Shown: positions 52,992-63,048, numbered from the stretch's first letter. The stretch is 64,000 bases of DNA from Paraburkholderia fungorum (GCF_902833645.1 NZ_CADFGE010000008.1:186001-250000); one strand, 5' to 3'. The notes: generated by a model not told the origin, from the letters alone. Translations and numbers: made by a program.

Positions 52992-55910
52992 TCAGCGGGC
53001 CGCGTCACCGGCGAGAACGTATGCACCCCAGAAATACGGGTGACGGTAGAGTTCTCCATCCTTGCCGCTGGCCATGTCGCGCTCTGTACGCGCCAGCGCC
53101 TCGGCTTTTGACAGCGACGGATCACTGGCATAAGTCCGGAATACACCGGTTGTCACCTCTGTAGCCGATCGAGATTCCACAGCCCACTGGGTGAGGAGAA
53201 TCGAGCGAGCCCCCGCTGCAAAAAAGGCGCGGGACAGCTCCGACATTGCATCTCCCGCGTTACCGGTGACGAGTCCCGTGTTGCAGGCGGACAGTACCAC
53301 CCAGTCGGCATTCAACCGCAAGGTCACGATGTCGTCCGCGGTGAGAACCGAATCTGGCAGCCCGTTTCCCTCATAGGCCAACGCGAGTCCCGCTTTGTGC
53401 CAGCCCGGCACTTCGCCCGCGACGATGCCGTGCGTAGCGAACAGAACAACCCGATCGTTCAACAGATCCCGCTTCATGACTTCGCTACGCGAGGCGCTCG
53501 TTCCCCGCAGCACGCTGTGTTCGGAAGCATTGAGCGTCTTCGCGATTGAGGTCGCTTCGTCGAGCGTCTCAGGTAACGGTGCGACGCGATGGTAGTCGAA
53601 CGAAGCCGTACTCGCATCAACCGGAAAGGCTCGCGCGGGAGTTCTATCCACGGGTGGGACCGCAATCGTGGTTGAGTCGCGGCGATTGAAGCTCGGATCT
53701 GCGAACGCGATCAGCGCCTCGCCGGCGTGCGCTGCCGGATGACTGCGGGCGAGCATGAGGGCCGCGGCATTCGGAATACGTACGGGCATTGTCCTCGCGA
53801 TCCACCAGTGTGCATTCGCAAGATCCGTTGCGGGTGCCGTCACGAGCACATTGAACGGCAGGCTCGAGAGAATGCCGCTTGTGGCGATGTACACGGTTGT
53901 CGCCCCTTCGAGGTCGGGCTGGATCGAAGAGATCAACAAGCGATAGAGATCCGAGGCCACTGTTGTGTCGAACCCGGCCAGCTCACCCGCCTTACGTGGC
54001 GGAACGCCCGCATCAAACACGTTGCGAAGCGTCAGGATCTTCTTTCTCAGGTCTGCACGCGTTACGTTGAGTCGTGTCGCATGCAGCGAGCCCTCGGCGT
54101 TGACGACGAATGCGTAGGTCGCATCGCGCCCGACGTAGAAATCGACATAGACCTCACCCGAATGCAGGGCCGCACCCACCCGCTCAGCCGTGGGAACGGC
54201 GGGCGATACAAGTTGCCGGTACTCGGGAAACTGCTTGTTGATGTGCTCGTGGAGCGCGGCCAGATCCTCGGCCGAGGCATTCATGGCCCTCTCGGCATCT
54301 TTGACACTAGCGATTGCACTCCCTTTATCTCCGGTATTTTCCGTGTCGACCTTGGCAAGCCGTGTGCTCAGTCCCGAGAGTCCCATCCGTTCGATATTTT
54401 GGGCACGACGCGCCATCTGCTCCCGCTCAACCAGGCTGCGCAGTTCCGGTGTGACCGCCGCCAATCGCGCAGCACCATCGCTCATCGCGCCCTGGGTCGC
54501 ATTCATGTGAAACAACTCGGCGATACGGAAGGCGAGTGCCTGACCTTCTGCGCCGTCGTCCATGAGACGGCTCAGGCACATTGCAAGGGCACCGTCCTCG
54601 ACATAAGCGCCCGCGGTACTGGAGGCGTCCCAGTCGTCGTTCTGGCCAAGCATGGGCGTCACGTATCGGGCGATCTCGCTTTCGCTGACCTTCTTCTCGG
54701 GATCCTCAAGGCGATAGAGCATCAACATTGCAGACTGATACTTGACGAACGGACTCTGCGCACCCTGGCCCTTCAGGTTGTACGCCAGCACGCGTGAAAG
54801 CTTCGACTCGGCTGCCGACCAGTTCCCCTGCGTCCCGAATATCACAGATTCGCGCTCGTCTGAACTCGGTGTTTTTGCCGCGACCGGATTGATCGAAGCC
54901 GCGTATTCCAAACCGTCAGCGTCGGCCTTGAAGTCGGCAAGGCGGTTTGTCGCAAGCGCGACCATCAAACGCATGCGCAGCGCATCCGCGTAGGTGAACG
55001 AATAGGGGAGCACGCCGGCATCCTGATACCCCTTAATGGCTTTGTCTATCCAGGCGAGTGCGCCATCGTAGTCGTCGTTGGACATGAGCGCGATCGACAT
55101 TGCGACCTCAACGCGGGCGCGCTGTGAGGGGGTCGGTTTGAGTCGAGGATCGTGGTCGATGTCCCAAAGCATCCCGTTCGCGTAGTTCAACGCCTCGGTG
55201 CGCCGATTGTTCTGCGTTTGCAAGCGCACGAGATGATCGACTTCATCGAGCAGTTGGTTAGCGGCTTCCTGGTGACGGTGTTCACTGAGCGACGGATCAT
55301 CGAGATTTTTTCTCGCCAGATCGGCCGCCTCGCGCACCTTGAACAACGCCGTGTCATGTTGATTCAACGCGCGGCGCGCAAGCTCCGCCTCGGCGGAGAG
55401 ATACCCGTAGGCAGGTTCTTCCGGAAGGGTTTCAAGCTCGGCAGCGCTCGTCTGGTCGGCCAGCTTCTTCGCCTGATTCACCAGCCTCTGGCTTCGCACG
55501 AAGTCGTTTTGAACCGCATACGCTATGGCAAGTCCTGATGCGGTGAGCGAGCGCTGGCCAGGCGAAATCTGCCCGTCGTACACAATGCTCTCCAAGACCC
55601 CCATTGCGCCGGCGGCATCATCAGCGTTGTAGTAATCCTGAACGAGTGAAATCAGCAGTGCAAGCCGCGTATCTCCGTCCGAAGTCTGTTCGAGTCGCTT
55701 GCGAATGGCCCTCTCTTCATCGGCGACGGAGGGCTGCCCAGACGCCGTGTAGACTTTTTCGACGGACCCATTCACACCTTGAAGCTCACCCGCCATCGAA
55801 GTCCGGGGTAACCCGCAAAAGGACCCGACAATCGCCGCCGACAAGAAGCACAACATAGTCCTTAGACACCGGCCCACGACATGCGATGTATTCCCGGATC
55901 CGATGGCCAT
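52992..55910 (-). CDS. Exported CHAT-domain (caspase-like) protein 1
   Basis: 972 aa from the ATG at 55910 with GGAGGCAAGG upstream. A signal peptide-like N-terminus (TMLCFLSAAIVGSFCGL... SMAGE) is followed by a long helical TPR-like region (for example LISLVQDYYNADDAAGAMGVLE; AMSIALMSNDDYDGALAWIDKAIKGY). The C-terminal CHAT domain has His827 in FATHGIVAGE and Cys876 in LSACNTG, the intact dyad, and ends with GARSILLTQWAVESRSATEVTT and HPYFWGAYVLAGDA. It would be an exported caspase-like peptidase. It is a close paralogue of the protein encoded at 57203. Confidence 0.88.
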   Translation of the reverse strand: MAIGSGNTSHVVGRCLRTMLCFLSAAIVGSFCGLPRTSMAGELQGVNGSVEKVYTASGQPSVADEERAIRKRLEQTSDGDTRLALLISLVQDYYNADDAAGAMGVLESIVYDGQISPGQRSLTASGLAIAYAVQNDFVRSQRLVNQAKKLADQTSAAELETLPEEPAYGYLSAEAELARRALNQHDTALFKVREAADLARKNLDDPSLSEHRHQEAANQLLDEVDHLVRLQTQNNRRTEALNYANGMLWDIDHDPRLKPTPSQRARVEVAMSIALMSNDDYDGALAWIDKAIKGYQDAGVLPYSFTYADALRMRLMVALATNRLADFKADADGLEYAASINPVAAKTPSSDERESVIFGTQGNWSAAESKLSRVLAYNLKGQGAQSPFVKYQSAMLMLYRLEDPEKKVSESEIARYVTPMLGQNDDWDASSTAGAYVEDGALAMCLSRLMDDGAEGQALAFRIAELFHMNATQGAMSDGAARLAAVTPELRSLVEREQMARRAQNIERMGLSGLSTRLAKVDTENTGDKGSAIASVKDAERAMNASAEDLAALHEHINKQFPEYRQLVSPAVPTAERVGAALHSGEVYVDFYVGRDATYAFVVNAEGSLHATRLNVTRADLRKKILTLRNVFDAGVPPRKAGELAGFDTTVASDLYRLLISSIQPDLEGATTVYIATSGILSSLPFNVLVTAPATDLANAHWWIARTMPVRIPNAAALMLARSHPAAHAGEALIAFADPSFNRRDSTTIAVPPVDRTPARAFPVDASTASFDYHRVAPLPETLDEATSIAKTLNASEHSVLRGTSASRSEVMKRDLLNDRVVLFATHGIVAGEVPGWHKAGLALAYEGNGLPDSVLTADDIVTLRLNADWVVLSACNTGLVTGNAGDAMSELSRAFFAAGARSILLTQWAVESRSATEVTTGVFRTYASDPSLSKAEALARTERDMASGKDGELYRHPYFWGAYVLAGDAAR

Positions 55911-56183
55911 CCTTGCCTCCGCTTCACGTCCCGCTGACCAGGGAGCACCCAGCACAGAGGCGGAAATCTGACATTAGCCGTTCAAGGACGAACATTAGCT
56001 TGCAACAGACAAACAAAGCTATACGTTATCGGCCAGCTTCTGTTGTTCGTCATCGTTTTACTTGCGCTTTGAACCTTGGCCCGTTGTACCCCAGCCGACG
56101 TTCGCAATGGCACGGGACGTGCCGATCATCCGGCCTGACGTTAATACCGGATTTCTGTCAGCGCGAAGACCGTAGCGTCGCCA

Positions 56184-56705
56184 TTACCGTTCCGGAATAA
56201 AAAAAGCACTCGATGGCATTTCAGAAAGCACTGCGGTCGTGCAGGTTTTCAGAAGCCGTGAATTGGCGATCTTGTCCGGACTGGAAATGTCGATGTGGCG
56301 CTGTCGTTCGAGCGCACGCAAAAAGTCAGCCTTTAACTCCTCGTCGTAAACCCCGCGCTGTTCGACTTTGCGGCGTATCGTTTCGAGGTCGTACTCGAGG
56401 GCTTGATAAGAAACGATCGTCATTTCATACGTTTTCAGCGTTTTTCTGAACTGAATGGCCGGCCGGATGGCAGCAATGAAGGCGGAAACCGTTCCTAGGC
56501 CTTGCCATACGTGCTTGCCGATGTCAGTTTTGAAAAACCATAGGCCGGCGACGGCCGATGTCGGGGCCGCGATGACGAGCGCCAGGTCCATCGCCTTATC
56601 CAGAAGTTCCAGACGGCGCAGCCGTTCACTGTAATATCGAACATTGAGCCGAGCAGTACGAAGCTTGTCATAAACTGCCCAGACTGGATGGTTCTCGCGT
56701 TCCAT
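56184..56705 (-). CDS. SLATT-like two-helix membrane protein
   Basis: 173 aa from the ATG at 56705. An N-terminal helix (VYDKLRTARLNVRYYSERLRRLELL) leads to two membrane helices (residues about 39-58 ALVIAAPTSAVAGLWFF and 66-84 VWQGLGTVSAFIAAI) and a long amphipathic C-terminal helix (KTYEMTIVSYQALEYDLETIRRKVEQ). This is the layout of SLATT-domain proteins, predicted pore-formers in several bacterial conflict systems. It starts 30 bp from the divergent small exported-protein gene and lies 273 bp upstream of CHAT gene 1 on the same strand. Confidence 0.65.
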   Translation of the reverse strand: MERENHPVWAVYDKLRTARLNVRYYSERLRRLELLDKAMDLALVIAAPTSAVAGLWFFKTDIGKHVWQGLGTVSAFIAAIRPAIQFRKTLKTYEMTIVSYQALEYDLETIRRKVEQRGVYDEELKADFLRALERQRHIDISSPDKIANSRLLKTCTTAVLSEMPSSAFFIPER

Positions 56706-56735
56706 GGTTCCCCCGTACACGTGCGGAGCAAAATA

Positions 56736-57053
56736 ATGATAGTCAAGAAACACAGCAGAGGCATTCTTGTCTTGCTACCTGCGCTATTTTGCTTGTCGGC
56801 TCTCACGCAGGCCGAGGTGCCCGAAACAAATCCCTCTACATCAGGAAAGGCGGCGGCTCGAAAGGCAGGCGCGCCGATTCCGTCCAGCGCCGCGTATGCA
56901 CAGCCGGCATCCGCAGCAAGCGGTGCCGCTTCGAACCCTGACCAAGGTGGCGCGCCGCCCGCCACACGCAGCATCTTTCCGAATGGTTCTCATCCCAGCG
57001 TCGACCCAACGCAACCGTGGCCGCGATCCGGCCCTGCTGACGAATCCAAGTAG
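56736..57053 (+). CDS. Small exported Pro/Ser/Ala-rich protein of the CHAT locus
   Basis: 105 aa from the ATG at 56736 with GCGGAGC 7 bp upstream. Signal peptide RGILVLLPALFCLSALTQA, then a short disordered mature part rich in Pro, Ser, Ala and Gly with no cysteine. It precedes CHAT gene 2 by 149 bp. It could be a substrate, activator or chaperone of the peptidase; there is no sequence proof. Confidence 0.55.
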   Translation: MIVKKHSRGILVLLPALFCLSALTQAEVPETNPSTSGKAAARKAGAPIPSSAAYAQPASAASGAASNPDQGGAPPATRSIFPNGSHPSVDPTQPWPRSGPADESK

Positions 57054-57202
57054 TGTGGTGCCCGTCGGAAGGAGTACCCGTCAATTCAGCGCGCTTTACG
57101 CCTTGCATCCCTACTTTACTGCTGCTTCAATACAAGCACCGCTAGAGCGGCCGACCATCGTCTTGTATAGCGAAGCCGGACCAGTCCTATGGAGACAGGG
57201 AC

Positions 57203-60109
57203 ATGGAGATGCGCTACCGTCGGATGATCCTTCTGATCCCGCTGATCCCGCTCGCGCTGGCACAGCTGTCGTGGGCGTCGGACGGCTCGGACCGGGCGTC
57301 CCAAACCGACAACTCCCTCGCGTCATCGGCGCCCGGGTCGTCGGCTGCACAGGGTCCCCAACAACAAACGCTACGGGACCGTGAACAGGCGGTGCTACAT
57401 CAGTTGAGCGACACGACTGATGGTGACGCACGTTACGCATTGCTCGACAGTCTGGCGTCGGACTATTTCCGTGCGGGAATGGTGGCGGACTCGATGCGGA
57501 TCCGCGAGCAGATCGTCGAGGATTCGCGTATTCCGGCTGGCCGACGCTCGCTTATCGCTTCGTCGCTAGCCAGCGGGTACGCCTTGGGCTTTGACTACGC
57601 GCGCAGCGAGCGCCTGCTCGGACGCGCCCGGGCGCTCGCGCGCGATACAACTCCGGCGGAACTCGAGACATTGCCGCGCGAGCCATCCTATGCTTACTTC
57701 TCCGCTGAAGCGGAAATCGACCGTCGGTACCTTAACCGGCATGACCTCGGGCTGCTCAAGCGCCGGGAGAGCGCGGAACTTGCCTGGCGTAACATCAACG
57801 ACCCGGCACTCAGCGTTAGACGGCGGAAGGCCGCTGTCAACGAACTGCTCGACAACTCCTCCGAACTGATCCGCCTGATGGTCCAGAACAATCGCCGGAC
57901 GGAGGCGTTGAGCTATGCGAACGAGATTCGATGGGATATCGAGAACCGGTCCGACATGAAGCCGAGTCCTATCCAGCGTGCCGAGATTGAGCTCGGCCGC
58001 TCAATAGCGCTTGCATCGAACGACGACTACGACGGTGCGATTGCGGCCGTCAACGCCGCGATCACAGCCTTCCGCAAGCAGAATGTCGCTCCGTATTCAT
58101 GGAACTTGGCGGGAGCACTGCGGCTTCGTCTGATGTTTGCGCTTGCAATAAAACACATCGGCGATTATCAGGCGGACGCGGACGCCTGGGAGTACGCGGC
58201 AAGCGTCAATCCCGTAGTGGCCCACACCGTAACCGACGACGAACGCGAATCCCTGATACTCGCCGCACATGGAAACTGGCAGGAGGCCGAAAGGCGGATC
58301 ACGGCAGCGATGACCAAGAATCTGCTCAGGCAAGGGCCCGAAAGCCCGTTTTACAAGTACCAGGCCGCAATGCTGATGCTGTACCGGCTGGAAGATCCCG
58401 CCAGCAACGTTGGCGAGGCGGACATCGCCGCCTATGTCAAACCCCTCGTTGGCACGCAGGACGACTGGAACGACTCGAGTACGCGGGGCGCCTACGACGA
58501 AGACGGGGCGCTGGCCCAATCGCTGAACCGCGCGATGAGCGAAGGTGAGCAGGGCCAGGTCCTCGCGTTTCAGATCGCCGAGCTGTTCCATATGAACGCA
58601 ACCCAGGGCGCGATGGCCGATGGCGCGGCGCGCCTCGCGGCTTCGACGCCAGCGTTGCGCGCGCTGATCGAGCAGGAACAATTGCTGCGCCACGAGCAGA
58701 ACACCGCACACCTGGCGCTGGCACGCTCGACCAACCGGCTCGAAGCGGAGCAAACGCAAGGCGGCTCACAAGGGCGGCAGAATGTTGCCAGTGCAAACGT
58801 CGAACATGAAGAGAACGCCATCAAGGCGGTTGACGGAAAGCTGGCCAGTCTGCGTCAGCAGATCGCCGCGCAATTTCCGCTCTATCGTCAATTGGTGTCG
58901 CCAGAAATCCCGACACCCGACGCCTTCGGCAAGTCACTTCACGAAGGCGAAGTCTATGTGGATTTCTACGCGGGGCGCGATGCCAGCTACGCGTTCGTGG
59001 TTCGTCCGGGTGGGGCCTTCCGCGCGGTCCGCCTGAGCGTGACACGTGCCGAGCTCGCGAGACAGGTGAAGGCATTGCGAGCCGGTTTTGATGCAGGGGT
59101 TCCACCGCAGCACGCGGGCGATCTGGCAGGCTTCGATCTAGGCGCAGCGGCAAGCCTGTATCAGGCGCTGATTGCCCCGCTGCACGACGATATTCACGCG
59201 GCGACAACGGTCTACATCGCAACAAGTGGAGTCCTCGCGAGCATCCCGTTTGACGTGCTGACTACGCGTACAGCGTCGAGTCTCGCGGACGCCAGCTGGT
59301 GGATCGACACGGCAACACCCGTGCGTGTACCGAGTGCCTCTGCGCTCGCACTCACGCGGAGTCATCCGGCCGCGCACGCAAACGAACCGCTGATCGCTTT
59401 CGCCGACCCAAGTTTCGACGGCCACGGCTCGGAAGCTGTCGGCACGCCAGCCGGCAGCGTTGTTGCGCGCGCCTTTCCTGTCGACACAGATGCTCCGGCG
59501 TTCGACTACCATCGCGTGATGCCCTTGCCCGAAACGATGGCCGAAGCGCACTCTATCGCCACGGCGCTCGGTGCCTCTGACCAAAGTGTGCTTCGGGGTA
59601 CGCGCGCTTCCCGTAGTGAGGCGATGAAGGCTGACCTGTCGAACGACCGCGTCGTGCTGTTCGCGACACACGGCATCGTAGCGGGTGAAGTGCCGGGATG
59701 GCGCAAGGCGGGTCTCGCCATGGCCTACGAGGGAAGCGGGCTGACCGATTCCATTCTCACTGCGGACGATATCGTGACGTTGCGGTTGAACGCCGACTGG
59801 GTCGTTCTGTCCGCCTGCAATACAGGCTTTGTCACTGGCACCGCTGGCGATGCAATCTCTGAGTTGTCCCGCGCTTTTTTCGCGGCAGGCGCGCGTTCGA
59901 TGCTCGTCACTCAATGGGCCGTTGAATCGCGCTCAGCAACCGAGATCACAACCGGCGTGTTCCGAACCTATGCCGGCGATCCATCGCTGTCAAAGGCCGA
60001 TGCACTCGCGCGCGCAGAGCGCGATATGGCCGCCGGCAAAGATGGCGCGCTTTATCGTCATCCGTATTTTTGGGGCGCGTATGTTCTGAGCGGTGATGCG
60101 GCTCGCTGA
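57203..60109 (+). CDS. Exported CHAT-domain (caspase-like) protein 2
   Basis: 968 aa; GGAGACAGGGAC precedes the ATG. Signal peptide MRYRRMILLIPLIPLALAQL (cleavage after SWA), TPR-like helical region, then a CHAT domain with His823 in FATHGIVAGE and Cys872 in LSACNTG; the His-Cys distance (49) is the same as in protein 1. Large blocks are nearly identical to protein 1 (AELFHMNATQGAM; GEVYVDFY-GRDA-YAFV; LTADDIVTLRLNADWVVLSACNTG). It is a paralogue arranged in mirror image to the first gene around the SLATT/small-protein pair. Confidence 0.9.
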   Translation: MEMRYRRMILLIPLIPLALAQLSWASDGSDRASQTDNSLASSAPGSSAAQGPQQQTLRDREQAVLHQLSDTTDGDARYALLDSLASDYFRAGMVADSMRIREQIVEDSRIPAGRRSLIASSLASGYALGFDYARSERLLGRARALARDTTPAELETLPREPSYAYFSAEAEIDRRYLNRHDLGLLKRRESAELAWRNINDPALSVRRRKAAVNELLDNSSELIRLMVQNNRRTEALSYANEIRWDIENRSDMKPSPIQRAEIELGRSIALASNDDYDGAIAAVNAAITAFRKQNVAPYSWNLAGALRLRLMFALAIKHIGDYQADADAWEYAASVNPVVAHTVTDDERESLILAAHGNWQEAERRITAAMTKNLLRQGPESPFYKYQAAMLMLYRLEDPASNVGEADIAAYVKPLVGTQDDWNDSSTRGAYDEDGALAQSLNRAMSEGEQGQVLAFQIAELFHMNATQGAMADGAARLAASTPALRALIEQEQLLRHEQNTAHLALARSTNRLEAEQTQGGSQGRQNVASANVEHEENAIKAVDGKLASLRQQIAAQFPLYRQLVSPEIPTPDAFGKSLHEGEVYVDFYAGRDASYAFVVRPGGAFRAVRLSVTRAELARQVKALRAGFDAGVPPQHAGDLAGFDLGAAASLYQALIAPLHDDIHAATTVYIATSGVLASIPFDVLTTRTASSLADASWWIDTATPVRVPSASALALTRSHPAAHANEPLIAFADPSFDGHGSEAVGTPAGSVVARAFPVDTDAPAFDYHRVMPLPETMAEAHSIATALGASDQSVLRGTRASRSEAMKADLSNDRVVLFATHGIVAGEVPGWRKAGLAMAYEGSGLTDSILTADDIVTLRLNADWVVLSACNTGFVTGTAGDAISELSRAFFAAGARSMLVTQWAVESRSATEITTGVFRTYAGDPSLSKADALARAERDMAAGKDGALYRHPYFWGAYVLSGDAAR

Positions 60110-60216
60110 CTTTAATACTGGCTTGACACTCAAAGGGGTATCAAATGCAACCTGCTCATTTTTCTGAATTGCGAGCGACGTCTCGCCGCTCGTGAGCCGC
60201 AGAGCGACTTGGCATG

Positions 60217-60795
60217 CTAGCGCACACTGAATACCTGAAGCCCCGCCATCGCCGCGTCACGGCCTTTCGTATGAACGACATAGAACCGCTGGAGCGACGG
60301 GATGTAGACCGAGGTCTTCCCGCCGAACGTGTCCACATGCTGTTTGACCGCGTATTGGTCCGCCCCGACAGGGTCGACGACATCCAGACCGGTCGACCCG
60401 GTGATGTACAGGTGATGATGTACCGCGTCGACGGCCATGTCGTCCGACGTGTTGACGATGTCGAGCGACTGGATGATCGAGCCGTCGCTCGCATTCATCA
60501 CATACAATTTTCCGGGGTCGCGCGCACCGATGAACAGGCGCCCGCTCTTCGAATCGAAGGCCATGGCCGAATTCCGGCTCGGGCCGGGAACCTGCCAGAC
60601 GGCCGTCAATTTGCGCGTGCGCAGATCAATCACGCCAACTTCGTTTTTGTCGCGCATATTCACGAACAGGCGGTGCGTCGCATGATCGATGGCCATGGCT
60701 TTCAGTTGGCCAGCGGGCACGTCGATCCGGCCTATCACCGAATAGTTGCTAAGGGAAATCAGACTGATGTAGGCATGATCCTGATGTGACTGCAC
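60217..60795 (-). pseudogene. Truncated YVTN-type beta-propeller protein
   Basis: 192 codons from a GTG. Repeats such as GRIDVPAGQLKAMAIDHATHRLFVNMRDKNEVGVIDLRTRKLT and MAVDAVHHHLYITGSTGLDVVDP show a seven-blade propeller of the YVTN/NHL kind. Full family members have about 330 aa and a signal peptide; here both are missing, and the frame upstream continues without a start codon to a TAA near 60868. It is probably an N-terminally broken gene. It lies just after the kinase gene on the same strand. Confidence 0.55.
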
Positions 60796-60887
60796 ACCAC
60801 CATTACTGCGTCGCGAACAATTTGACGCAGCGACACCCTTCAGACTTTGATAAGGAAAACCGCTTTACTCAAGTCCATTTGCCCATG

Positions 60888-62261
60888 TTACAGGTGTTGG
60901 GCATCGCGATCGCGCGGCAGGAATAGACAGGCTTCGAAGCCATCGGTTGTATCGCTGAACTGCAGCCGCATACCATGCATATTTGCCACCGCGGCCGCGA
61001 GGCTCAGGCCGAAGCCGCTACCGGGTGTATGGCGGCTCGCTTCACCGCGATAAAAGCGACGAACGACGGCCTCATACTCCGCAGGATTGATGCCGGCGCC
61101 GCTATCGGTGACTGAGACGCTGATACCGCTTGTGTCGTTCCGCAGTGTCACCGTCACAAGGCCACCTTGCGGCGCGAACTTGATTGCATTGTCGACCAGA
61201 TTGGCGAGTGCTTCGAACAGCAGGCTCGGATCGGCCTGGATCTCGAGCGGCCCGGACGTCATTTTCTGAAGTTCAAACCTGAGCGCGTTGTCTTCCGCTG
61301 TCGGCTCGTAAAACTCGAACACGTCGTTGGCAACCGCAGCCAGATCGACCGTCGTGAATCCTGCGCGGCGCACACCGCTTTCAATTTCTGAAATGCGCAG
61401 CAGCGCGTTGAAAGTACGGAGCAGTCCACCGATCTCCATAACGGTTTCATCGATTACCGCTTGATACTCCTCTTCGGATTTGGCGCGGCGCTGCGCACGT
61501 TCCAGTCCGCTAAGCATCCGGGTGAGCGGTGTGCGCAGATCGTGCGCAATCGCATCACACACGCCCTTGACCTCGTTCATGAGTCGTTCGATCTCGTCGA
61601 GCATGCCGTTCACGACGCCGACGAGGCGATCCACGTCGTCGCCTCTCGATTGCACCGGCAAACGCCTGCCGAGATTGCCGGCCACGATTTCCTCGATCGA
61701 GGCCGTCACCGCATCCAGCCGCCGCATCGCCGATATGCCGATCAGACTCGCCCCGACCAGACCGATCACGAGCGTGATCATCGCGGTGGACAGCAGCGCG
61801 TGCAGCAGTTCCTCGTCGAAGTGGTCGAGTTCGCGGGTGTTCTGGCATTGCAATGCGACGCGGCTATCCGGCACGCGAGCGGCAATGCAACGTGCGGGCG
61901 GGTGGCCGGGCAGCCTCGCGAGCCGCATGGAAAACGGTTGGTCGAAGATTGGGATAGCCGGCTGATCGCCCGCGTAGCCACCGGCTAGATGTTTGCCATT
62001 TGCGTCGAACAGACCGAACGGGCGCTGGTGGCGCGGATCGAACTGGTTTTGATGTTCGAATCGCGCCACCAGTTCGTCCGGCTCTTCGCGTGTCAACTGC
62101 GCGTGTTCGCGTATCAGCCAATCGTCGATGCGCTCCTGTTCGAAGCCCGTGATCTCGTGATACAGGTAGCCGAACAGCAGTATCGCGATCACGCCGAACA
62201 GCATCAGGAACAGTGTCGCGAGCCGAAAGCCGGTGGTGCGGTGCAGATCAGCCAGGCGCAT
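60888..62261 (-). CDS. Sensor histidine kinase
   Basis: 457 aa. Membrane helix 1 at residues 14-32, a periplasmic sensor part (about 35-155), helix 2 at 158-177, HAMP to about 230, HisKA with His240 in AIAHDLRTPLTRML, N-box Asn358 in NLVDNAIKFAPQGG, and G-boxes DSGAGIN and HTPGSGFGLSLAAAVANMHGM. Its start overlaps the stop of the response-regulator gene by 14 bp, so the two form one two-component system. Confidence 0.93.
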   Translation of the reverse strand: MRLADLHRTTGFRLATLFLMLFGVIAILLFGYLYHEITGFEQERIDDWLIREHAQLTREEPDELVARFEHQNQFDPRHQRPFGLFDANGKHLAGGYAGDQPAIPIFDQPFSMRLARLPGHPPARCIAARVPDSRVALQCQNTRELDHFDEELLHALLSTAMITLVIGLVGASLIGISAMRRLDAVTASIEEIVAGNLGRRLPVQSRGDDVDRLVGVVNGMLDEIERLMNEVKGVCDAIAHDLRTPLTRMLSGLERAQRRAKSEEEYQAVIDETVMEIGGLLRTFNALLRISEIESGVRRAGFTTVDLAAVANDVFEFYEPTAEDNALRFELQKMTSGPLEIQADPSLLFEALANLVDNAIKFAPQGGLVTVTLRNDTSGISVSVTDSGAGINPAEYEAVVRRFYRGEASRHTPGSGFGLSLAAAVANMHGMRLQFSDTTDGFEACLFLPRDRDAQHL

Positions 62262-62931
62262 GGAGCATGTACCCCGAACCGCGCACGGTATCGATCATCG
62301 GAGCCGTCCCGTCCGGGTCGAGCTTCTTCCTCAGGCGGCTGATGTGCACGTCGATCACATTAGTCCGCTCGTCGAGCCGGTAATCCCATACCGCTTCGAA
62401 CAGCATGGTCCGACTCACCACCTGCCCTTCGTGCTGGACCAGGTATTCGAGCAGCCGGTATTCGCGTGGCAGGAGCAGAACCGGACGGCCGGCAAAGCTC
62501 ACTTCACGCTTGAGCGGGTCAAGACGCAGCGGGCCGACCTGATACTCCTGCACGCCGGGCGTCGCTCCCCGCCGTCGCATCAGCGCGTCGAGGCGGGCGG
62601 TCAATTCGATGAACTCGAACGGCTTGGTCAGATAGTCGTCGCCGCCGGCGCGCAGACCGCGCACACGTTCGTCGACCGCGGAAAGCGCACTCAGAATCAA
62701 TACGGGCGTGAGCACGCCGGCACTGCGCAACGCCGCCAGCATGCCGAGCCCTTCGAGTCCGCCCGGCAGCATGCGATCGAGCACGATGGCGTCGTAACTG
62801 TTGGCGACCGCAAGCATCAAACCGTCGCGGCCCGTGCGCGCGCCCTGCACCTTGCAACCGTGATCGGTCAGTGCTTCAACGAGCTCCGCGAAGGTTTGCT
62901 CGTCGTCTTCGACGATCAGTACGTTCGACAT
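62248..62931 (-). CDS. OmpR-family response regulator 1
   Basis: 227 aa. Receiver domain with Asp9/Asp10, phosphoacceptor Asp52 (AIVLDRMLPGG) and TKPF; the winged-helix output part is VQEYQVGPLRLDPLKREVSFAGRPVLLLPREYRLLEYLVQHEGQVVSRTMLFEAVW. First gene of the kinase/regulator pair. Transcribed away from the second regulator gene at 63093. Confidence 0.93.
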   Translation of the reverse strand: MSNVLIVEDDEQTFAELVEALTDHGCKVQGARTGRDGLMLAVANSYDAIVLDRMLPGGLEGLGMLAALRSAGVLTPVLILSALSAVDERVRGLRAGGDDYLTKPFEFIELTARLDALMRRRGATPGVQEYQVGPLRLDPLKREVSFAGRPVLLLPREYRLLEYLVQHEGQVVSRTMLFEAVWDYRLDERTNVIDVHISRLRKKLDPDGTAPMIDTVRGSGYMLHAPG

Positions 62932-63048
62932 GCGTTTCTTCCAGAAGTGAGCGCGCTGCGAGCCTGTACGAGCCGGCCATATACACTACGCTCGTACCTT
63001 TGATGTCCCGAGTATGCCGCGCGAAGCTGTACAGGCGTTTCGCGCCAA

